Source: UMGS973 sp045599945 (GTDB taxonomy: Bacteria; Bacillota; Clostridia; Peptostreptococcales; Anaerovoracaceae). From it: a stretch of DNA of 11,427 nt. The stretch is from the NCBI GenBank assembly GCA_045599945.1, contig JAZRWY010000046.1, positions 1 to 11,427 of the forward strand. The letters run 5' to 3'. Below, piece after piece: positions 7,517-11,427 of this stretch (the first letter of the stretch is position 1; each line of letters begins with the position of its first letter). The position numbers and the translations under genes are program-made. A model generated the notes under the pieces. That model did not search any database and was not told where the DNA came from. It worked only from the letters and a program-made list of their open reading frames with translations.

Positions 7517-7633
7517 CTAGACTGTATAGCTCATCAGAATATCCATGCGCCAGGCAATGAGTGCAGCTGCGGCGATGATGATTCCGAGAGCAACCAAAAT
7601 ATCGCTGTTGTTATACATGAAGTTTTTAAACAT
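7517..7633 (-). CDS. Small single-span membrane protein upstream of fba
   Basis: A 38-codon ORF on the minus strand, from ATG 7633 to TAG 7517-7519, with AAGGAG 8 bases upstream. It begins MFKNFMYNNSDILVAL and continues into a 17-20 residue hydrophobic segment (about residues 12-28, rich in Ile, Ala and Leu) that ends at Trp-Arg, followed by a short tail MDILMSYTV. This is the composition of a one-helix membrane protein. The aldolase ribosome binding site follows directly after the stop, so both are on one mRNA and translation may be coupled. I do not recognise the family and assign no function. The good ribosome binding site, the tight fit before fba and the plausible membrane helix argue for a real gene; its short length leaves some doubt. 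Confidence 0.72.
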   Translation of the reverse strand: MFKNFMYNNSDILVALGIIIAAAALIAWRMDILMSYTV

Positions 7634-7760
7634 TGTATTTCTCCTTTAGTATCTGTACATACATATTTAATTTATCATATTTTTGAGGAAAACGCCATAG
7701 TATCATATGAAAATTGCGTGAAAGTGTTCATTTTTAATTTCTATGAACCATGTTTTGTAG
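7634..7760. promoter_or_regulatory. Divergent intergenic region between the small membrane protein/fba unit and the pseudouridine synthase
   Basis: This AT-rich gap must hold the leftward promoter of the membrane protein-fba unit, but no convincing -35/-10 pair stands out. TATGAT (minus strand, 7679-7674) and TGATACTAT (7705-7697) are candidate -10 elements without good -35 boxes. An inverted repeat, GTTCAT (7726-7731) and ATGAAC (7743-7748), lies just upstream of the rightward -10; it is short enough to be chance. Confidence 0.4.
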
Positions 7761-7766
7761 TATAAT
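7761..7766 (+). promoter_or_regulatory. Consensus -10 box directly before the pseudouridine synthase start
   Basis: TATAAT at 7761-7766 is the only strong -10 upstream of this operon. The -35 at 17-base spacing (TTTCTA, 7738-7743) is poor. Its position predicts transcription starting at or within a base or two of the A of the ATG at 7773. Confidence 0.5.
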
Positions 7767-7772
7767 GTCTCT

Positions 7773-8738
7773 ATGATTACAATAGAGATTATGAAAAATG
7801 ATGCACAGCAGAGACTGGACAGATATCTGAAAAAGTATCTCAGGAATGCATCTCTCAGTTACATATATAAGGCAATCCGAAAAGATGTGAAGGTGAATGG
7901 AAAAAGAGCGAAGGAGGATACCATCCTTGCAGAAGGCGACGTGCTTTCGCTGTACGTTTCCGAAGAAGAACTGAATCGCCTGACTGCCGTAAAAAAGCAG
8001 GTCAGAATCAGGAAACAGTTCCGGGTTGCCTACGAGGATGAAAATATCATTGTTGTAGAAAAACCGTTTGGACTTCTGACTCATGGTGACCGGAATGAAA
8101 AGAAAAACACCCTCGCCAATCAGGTTGTGGACTATCTGATTGAAAAGGGGGATTATGTTCCGCGCATGGAAAAGACTTTTACTCCGGCTCCTGCAAACAG
8201 ACTGGACAGAAATACGACAGGGCTTGTAATCTTTGGGAAGAATGCGGCAGCGCTGAAAGAACTCAACCGCATGCTGAAGACAAGAGAGGGCGTGTCCAAG
8301 TATTATCTGACCATCGCAAAAGGAGAGATGAAAGAAACTCTGGAACTGAAGGACAGGGCGGTAAAGGATCATGACAGGAACATGGTCAAGGTTGTTTCCG
8401 GTGATGAAGGTAAGATCATAGAGACTGTCATAAGGCCTGTTGAGACAAATGGAAGATATACCCTGGCAGAGGCGGAGCTGATCACCGGAAGGACGCATCA
8501 GATCAGGGTGCACATGAAGCAGGCAGGCTATCCTCTTGTGGGAGACAGCAAGTATGGGGACGCAAAGGTAAACCGGGTAGTATCTGACAGGTACGGACTC
8601 AATACACAGCTTCTTCATGCCTACCGGCTGGTTTTTCATGATGTGGAAGGAGCGCTTTCCTACCTTTCAGGAATGGAAATCGTATCTGAACTGCCGGCAG
8701 AGTTCAGAAGAATAAAAGAGGGTCTGATTGATGGCTAA
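7773..8738 (+). CDS. RluA-family 23S rRNA pseudouridine synthase with S4 domain
   Basis: Isomerises specific uridines in rRNA to pseudouridine. The 321-residue protein starts with an S4 RNA-binding domain (about residues 10-70: DAQQRLDRYLKKYL, SYIYKAIRKDVKVNGKRA) followed by the RluA-type catalytic domain with D145 in NRLDRNTTGLVIFGK, the invariant aspartate. ELITGRTHQIRVHMKQAGYPLVGDSKYG (about 230-260) is the second family signature. It is closest in architecture to RluC/RluD, but the exact target uridine cannot be read from sequence. ATG 7773 aligns with the usual N-terminus of the family. It has no ribosome binding site and sits 6 bases behind TATAAT; ATG 7791 is an alternative with only a weak AGAG before it. 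The gene overlaps the next by 8 bases and is first in the operon. Confidence 0.93.
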   Translation: MITIEIMKNDAQQRLDRYLKKYLRNASLSYIYKAIRKDVKVNGKRAKEDTILAEGDVLSLYVSEEELNRLTAVKKQVRIRKQFRVAYEDENIIVVEKPFGLLTHGDRNEKKNTLANQVVDYLIEKGDYVPRMEKTFTPAPANRLDRNTTGLVIFGKNAAALKELNRMLKTREGVSKYYLTIAKGEMKETLELKDRAVKDHDRNMVKVVSGDEGKIIETVIRPVETNGRYTLAEAELITGRTHQIRVHMKQAGYPLVGDSKYGDAKVNRVVSDRYGLNTQLLHAYRLVFHDVEGALSYLSGMEIVSELPAEFRRIKEGLIDG

Positions 8739-9273
8739 GACAAAGAACGATAAATACAGGGATAAATGGTTTGAATACAGGATATATGCGATTGCATTCT
8801 TTCTTGCAGTAGCAACAACAGTGCTTGTTGCACCTGAGGCATGCGATGACAATTCCATGGCACCGGTGCTGAAGGAGGACCAGGCGGTCATTCTTACCCA
8901 GAATACATATTCTCAGAAACGGGGCTTGCCTGATGAGGGAATGATTGTGGTCATGGAGAAAGCATACTCGCAGGATGCAGGCGCAGAGGATAATATCATT
9001 GCAAGAATCTGCGGACAGCCGGGAGATACCATCTCGGCAGAAGGAGGCAAACTCTACAGAAATGGGGAGGAGTATGAACTTGCAGGTTCATCGGCCTGTC
9101 CGGGAGAGTTTTCCTGCAAGGTGGATCAGGACAGTGTATTCATTTTATATGACAACAGAGAGATGGAAGGTTATGACAGCAGAAAGATAGGGCCAGTTCC
9201 CATGACGGAAATCAAAGGTCCGGCGAAGATGATTGTATGGCCGCTCAGTGATTTCGGAAGGATAAAGGGATGA
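8731..9273 (+). CDS. Signal peptidase I-like protein lacking the catalytic lysine
   Basis: A 180-residue member of the type I signal peptidase (S26) family, first of three tandem copies. It has a short basic N-terminus, one membrane segment (about residues 18-34) and then the extracytoplasmic fold. S42 in DDNSMAPVL keeps the nucleophile position. The box that normally reads IKRVIGLPGD reads IIARICGQPGD here, so the general-base lysine is replaced by A91. The GDNR-S-DSR box reads YDNREMEGYDSR, losing the Gly and Ser. From family knowledge, a bacterial enzyme without the Ser-Lys dyad should not cleave; a regulatory, substrate-binding or partner role with the two intact neighbours is inference. 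GAGGG at 8718-8722 lies 8 bases from ATG 8731, which overlaps the previous stop. The frame is intact over its whole length, arguing against simple decay. Confidence 0.85.
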   Translation: MAKTKNDKYRDKWFEYRIYAIAFFLAVATTVLVAPEACDDNSMAPVLKEDQAVILTQNTYSQKRGLPDEGMIVVMEKAYSQDAGAEDNIIARICGQPGDTISAEGGKLYRNGEEYELAGSSACPGEFSCKVDQDSVFILYDNREMEGYDSRKIGPVPMTEIKGPAKMIVWPLSDFGRIKG

Positions 9274-9782
9274 AAGAATTATTAAAGGATATAATAATTG
9301 CAGTGGTGATTGCGCTTGTGGTGATACAGTTTATCAGACCTACTATCATAAAGGAGAGCTCCATGGAGGCGACTCTTTATGAAAATAATTATGTATTCCT
9401 GTCCAAGCAGGCATATATATTTGGGGAACCGTCCTATGAGGATATCATCGTATTCAAGTCGACGCTGGTCAATGAGAAGGGGAAGCAGAAACTCCTGATC
9501 AAGAGGGTTATTGGCCTTCCGGGAGATACCATAGAAGTAAAGGACAATAAGCTGATCCGTAATGGAGAGGAAATCAATGAGCCATACATCAAGGAGCCGG
9601 GCGTGATTCCCGGTGAGGTCAATGTAACGGTGCCGGATGGTCAGCTGTTTGTCATGGGAGATAACAGAAGAGTCAGCATTGATTCCAGATATGAGGAAGT
9701 TGGCTGCGTAGACATTGATGATGTGGCAGGCAAGGCGTTTTTCCGTCTGCTTCCGCTCAAGGATATGGGGAAGGTATCATGA
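9270..9782 (+). CDS. lepB: Signal peptidase I
   Basis: Membrane-bound serine protease that removes signal peptides from exported proteins at the outer face of the membrane. It has 170 residues, typical of the short Gram-positive SipS-like form. A single N-terminal membrane span covers about residues 7-22. The catalytic serine S31 lies in ESSMEATL and the general-base lysine K78 in LIKRVIGLPGDTI; MGDNRRVSIDSR supplies the third conserved box. All residues expected for activity are present. The ATG overlaps the previous stop as ATGA (9270-9273), with GGAAGGA upstream inside the preceding gene, so translation is probably coupled. It is closely related to the following copy, with which S31 and K78 coincide in number, suggesting tandem duplication. 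Confidence 0.94.
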   Translation: MKELLKDIIIAVVIALVVIQFIRPTIIKESSMEATLYENNYVFLSKQAYIFGEPSYEDIIVFKSTLVNEKGKQKLLIKRVIGLPGDTIEVKDNKLIRNGEEINEPYIKEPGVIPGEVNVTVPDGQLFVMGDNRRVSIDSRYEEVGCVDIDDVAGKAFFRLLPLKDMGKVS

Positions 9783-10303
9783 ACAAGGAAAGGATAGAAT
9801 CCATCATTTTGGTAGGAGCAGCAGCAATGGCTGTCTCATTTCTCGGCATTGCGAGAGTAAAAGGAAAATCCATGGAGGGAACTGTATCGGATGGAGATTA
9901 TCTTCTGCTCAGTTCAAAAGCCTACAAGATAAAAAAGCCTTGCAGGGGAGATATTGTTGTGGTAAACTCTTCACTCAAGGATGAAAAGGGAGAAGATAAG
10001 AAACTTCTGAAAAGAGTAATTGGTCTTCCGGGAGAGAAGATTATCATTTCCGGAGGAGAAGTTTTCATCGACGGCATCCGTCTGGATGAGGACTATGTCA
10101 ATGGAAAGATTCCGATGAAAGACAGAATGGAGATGGAGATTCCGCCGGACAGCCTGTTCCTGATGGGAGATAACAGGGCTTACAGCCTGGATTCCAGATC
10201 TCCTGAAGTTGGCGCACTGAAAATCAAGGATGTGTGCGGAAGAGCAGTGGCCAGAATCTGGCCGCCTCATAAGGGAAAGATATTTAGACATGAAGAAAGA
10301 TAG
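9779..10303 (+). CDS. lepB: Signal peptidase I, second intact copy
   Basis: A second apparently active type I signal peptidase of 174 residues. It has an N-terminal membrane span (about residues 8-24), the nucleophile S31 in VKGKSMEGTV, lysine K78 in LLKRVIGLPGE and MGDNRAYSLDSR. The middle loop differs from its neighbour (a CRGDIVVVN strand and a longer IPMKDRMEMEIP stretch), so substrate preference may differ, though that is inference. The start ATG shares ATGA (9779-9782) with the stop of the preceding gene. Its own end overlaps smpB by 14 bases. Several signal peptidases per genome are common in Gram-positive bacteria, but three adjacent and translationally overlapping is less usual. Confidence 0.93.
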   Translation: MNKERIESIILVGAAAMAVSFLGIARVKGKSMEGTVSDGDYLLLSSKAYKIKKPCRGDIVVVNSSLKDEKGEDKKLLKRVIGLPGEKIIISGGEVFIDGIRLDEDYVNGKIPMKDRMEMEIPPDSLFLMGDNRAYSLDSRSPEVGALKIKDVCGRAVARIWPPHKGKIFRHEER

Positions 10304-10745
10304 AAAACTGGTAGCAAATAACAAGAAAGCAAGACACGATTACTTCATTGAGGAGACATATGAAGCGGGGATTGTTCTGACCGGTACAGAAATAAAATCT
10401 GTGCGTGCAGGAAAGGTGTCTCTGAAGGAAAGCTACTGCAGGATAAGAAATGGAGAGATGTTTATCTATGGCATGAACATTTCGCCTTATGAGCAGGGCA
10501 ATATCTTCAATGTGGACTCACGAAGAGACCGGAAGCTTCTTCTGCATAAGCAGGAGATACGGAAGATCGGTCAGTCCATGACGCTGGATGGTCTTACCAT
10601 TGTTCCGCTCGATATGTATATGAATGAGGATGGAAGAGCGAAACTGACCATTGCAGTTGCAAGAGGAAAGAAACTTTATGACAAGAGAGAATCCATCGCA
10701 AAGGCAGATGCCAAAAGGCGAATGGAGCAGGCTGGCAGAAGATAG
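10290..10745 (+). CDS. smpB: SsrA-binding protein SmpB
   Basis: Binds the tRNA-like part of tmRNA and delivers it to ribosomes stalled on mRNAs without a stop codon; it is essential for trans-translation. The protein of 151 residues has the normal length. It opens with the family signature NNKKARHDYFIEETYEAGI and GTEIKSVRAGKVSLKESY (about residues 30-50), forms the OB-fold core, and ends in the basic tail KLYDKRESIAKADAKRR (about 130-146) that occupies the mRNA channel. ATG 10290 gives the usual N-terminus; AAGGGA at 10271-10276 is 13 bases away, rather far, so coupling to the overlapping upstream gene may help. ssrA follows 27 bases after its stop. Confidence 0.96.
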   Translation: MKKDRKLVANNKKARHDYFIEETYEAGIVLTGTEIKSVRAGKVSLKESYCRIRNGEMFIYGMNISPYEQGNIFNVDSRRDRKLLLHKQEIRKIGQSMTLDGLTIVPLDMYMNEDGRAKLTIAVARGKKLYDKRESIAKADAKRRMEQAGRR

Positions 10746-10761
10746 CCGGCTGTGGTATAAT
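10732..10761 (+). promoter_or_regulatory. Probable ssrA promoter inside the 3' end of smpB
   Basis: TATAAT (10756-10761) with TG at 10753-10754 is an extended -10 box. CTGGCA (10732-10737), at 18-base spacing, is a moderate -35. The predicted start near 10768 is about 5 bases before the mature tmRNA 5' end, which RNase P would form. Independent transcription fits the high abundance expected of tmRNA. Confidence 0.7.
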
Positions 10762-10772
10762 AAAACATATAT

Positions 10773-11131
10773 GGGGATGTAAAGGTTTCGACGGGGGCGT
10801 GGAAGCCGGATAAGCGAGCCGAAGTCTGTCCAGTTCTTCGTTAAAAGGGACACGTTAAATACAAACGCTAAAAATAACAATTCATTCGCATTAGCAGCTT
10901 AGTTCTGCACCGCGTGTCAGCCCATGTTTACCTGTAGGCATGGAATCTGGCATCGACCATACAGGAAAACTCTGCGGGTAATCCCGGTCCTGCAGGGGAA
11001 CTACGGGATAGCTGAGCATCCAGCCTGCTGACAGGCGGCTTGCAAGGCGAATATAAAATTGTCAGCTGCGCTCGGAGAAAATCTAGTGAAAATTCTTTCG
11101 GACGCGGGTTCGACTCCCGCCATCTCCACCA
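10773..11131 (+). ncRNA. ssrA: Transfer-messenger RNA (tmRNA, one-piece)
   Basis: A 359-base RNA that acts as alanine tRNA and as a short mRNA to release stalled ribosomes and tag their products for proteolysis. The 5' end GGGGATG (10773-10779) pairs with CATCTCC (11121-11127) as the acceptor stem, with one G-U pair, followed by ACCA at 11128-11131, so the CCA end is encoded. The universal GGTTTCGACGGGGGCG lies near the 5' end and the T arm GCGGGTTCGACTCCCGC near the 3' end. The tag reading frame starts at a GCT resume codon at 10867. It directly follows smpB, its protein partner. The segment between about 10910 and 11080 holds the pseudoknot region. Confidence 0.97.
10867..10902 (+). other. 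tmRNA proteolysis tag reading frame
   Basis: Reading from the GCT resume codon gives A-K-N-N-N-S-F-A-L-A-A and then TAG (10900-10902). The ALAA end is the usual ClpXP-type degron. With the alanine carried by the tmRNA itself the tag would be 12 residues long. The resume codon is preceded by TTAAATACAAAC, typical of the region upstream of tmRNA tags. Confidence 0.92.
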
Positions 11132-11137
11132 CACCTA

Positions 11138-11170
11138 GGGAGTAGTGTATCCAAACGCTGCTCCTCTTTT
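11138..11170 (+). terminator. Rho-independent terminator after ssrA
   Basis: GGGAGTAGTG (11138-11147) pairs with CGCTGCTCCT (11156-11165) over 10 bp, including three G-T pairs, around an 8-base loop (11148-11155), followed by C and TTTT (11167-11170). Confidence 0.75.
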
Positions 11171-11238
11171 ATTGCAAGGGATTCGGGCCTTGAGACCAGT
11201 AATACCAAGGACTCCAGGGTTTCCGTAAAAGCTCACTC

Positions 11239-11367
11239 ATGACTATACAGACTATGTACAGGGATGCAAAACTGGCAGAAAAACTGCCAAAATTGGTAGG
11301 AAAACTGGCAGAATTGGCAGGAAAACTGGCAGTGAAAATGTGCGATTTTAATCGCAGGTTTGCATAG
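11239..11367 (+). CDS. Possible 42-codon ORF with heptad-like Lys/Leu repeats (doubtful)
   Basis: From ATG 11239 to TAG 11365-11367 the frame begins MTIQTMYRDA and then runs through three seven-residue units LAEKLPK, LVGKLAE, LAGKLAV, ending KMCDFNRRFA. The units come from the 21-bp tandem repeat, exactly seven codons long, and would form an amphipathic basic helix. No ribosome binding site or promoter is evident. The open frame may simply be a by-product of a repeat whose length is a multiple of three. I do not recognise a family. Confidence 0.25.
   Translation: MTIQTMYRDAKLAEKLPKLVGKLAELAGKLAVKMCDFNRRFA
11272..11334. repeat. Three tandem 21-bp repeats (iteron-like)
   Basis: Units are 11272-11292, 11293-11313 and 11314-11334. 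The last two agree at 18 of 21 positions; the first matches the third at 17 of 21. The shared core is TTGGCAG-GAAAACTGGCAG. Within the first unit, TGGCAG (11273-11278) and CTGCCA (11284-11289) make a perfect inverted repeat with an AAAAA spacer. Repeated binding sites for a regulator, replication or recombination protein are possible. Confidence 0.75.
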
Positions 11368-11386
11368 GATTTCCCTTCATGGGAAA
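11341..11386. repeat. Two dyads just upstream of the last gene
   Basis: TGCGATTTTAATCGCA (11341-11356) is a perfect 16-bp palindrome. TTTCCC (11370-11375) and GGGAAA (11381-11386) form a second 6-bp dyad with a 5-base loop, ending 8 bases before the ribosome binding site of the gene at 11409. They could be operators or RNA hairpins in its leader. Confidence 0.6.
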
Positions 11387-11408
11387 ATGAGCATGGAGGT
11401 GATTTCAC

Positions 11409-11427
11409 ATGAGAAAAGAAAAATACG
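11409..11427 (+). CDS. Start of an unidentified gene (runs off the window)
   Basis: ATG 11409 opens a frame reading M-R-K-E-K-Y before the window ends. GGAGGTGA at 11395-11402 lies 6 bases upstream and is close to the ideal anti-16S sequence, which is the main support for a real start. Six codons are too few to identify the protein. Its place right after ssrA and behind repeats and dyads would fit a gene of an integrated element, such as an integrase or recombinase, but this is inference only. Confidence 0.6.

Noticed and set aside
7734..8639. A 301-codon minus-strand ORF opposite the pseudouridine synthase gene
   Set aside because: It is the antisense shadow of a gene with clear S4 and RluA motifs. 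Its composition is Cys-, His- and Phe-rich without a recognisable domain.
10928..11134. Minus-strand ORF beginning MWWRWRESNPRPKEF
   Set aside because: It is antisense to the tmRNA 3' part; this type of sequence is a familiar artefact of translating tRNA-like ends.
11171..11238. CCTTG...CAAGG inverted repeat just after the ssrA terminator as a second terminator or attachment core
   Set aside because: The 5-bp arms are short and not followed by a T run, and no matching copy of this segment exists in the window.

Overview
The window looks like chromosomal core DNA from a low- to mid-GC Gram-positive anaerobe, most likely class Clostridia. The reasons are strong GGAGG-type ribosome binding sites, a class II aldolase, an archaeal-type cofactor-independent phosphoglycerate mutase-like gene, a DUF1292 protein, tandem short type I signal peptidases and a one-piece tmRNA with a tag ending ALAA. 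I cannot fix the genus from sequence alone.

Layout, left to right. (1) 1-1578: serine biosynthesis. A partial serA (minus) and serC (plus) diverge from two interpenetrating promoters whose -35 boxes form a dyad. A terminator follows serC. (2) 1656-6524: a rightward run with its own promoter: a phosphoglycerate mutase/putative homoserine kinase, a membrane-anchored D-Ala-D-Ala carboxypeptidase, uvrC (behind a strong hairpin) and a small acidic DUF1292 protein. It ends in a long-stemmed terminator shared with the convergent gene. (3) 6533-7633, minus strand: fructose-bisphosphate aldolase, preceded by an apparently unannotated 38-residue single-span membrane protein in the same transcript. (4) 7761-10745: a tightly overlapping plus-strand operon: an RluA-family pseudouridine synthase (its mRNA possibly leaderless), three tandem signal peptidase I-like genes and smpB. 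(5) 10773-11131: ssrA (tmRNA), with a promoter inside the end of smpB and a terminator behind it. (6) 11171-11427: a non-core-looking stretch with 21-bp tandem repeats, three dyads, a possible 42-codon ORF and the first codons of a gene with a very good ribosome binding site.

Functionally, SerC and SerA share the phosphorylated serine pathway, and the adjacent mutase-like enzyme may act on 3-phosphoglycerate, its precursor. SmpB and tmRNA form the trans-translation system for rescuing stalled ribosomes. The signal peptidases process exported proteins, but the first of the three lacks the catalytic lysine and is probably not an active protease.

The most interesting points are the apparent pseudo-signal-peptidase fused by overlap to two intact paralogues, the small membrane protein upstream of the aldolase, the interlocked serA/serC promoters, the possibly leaderless pseudouridine synthase mRNA, and the repeat-rich segment right behind ssrA, a common integration site for mobile elements. 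No CRISPR array, insertion sequence or complete novel multi-gene system is visible.
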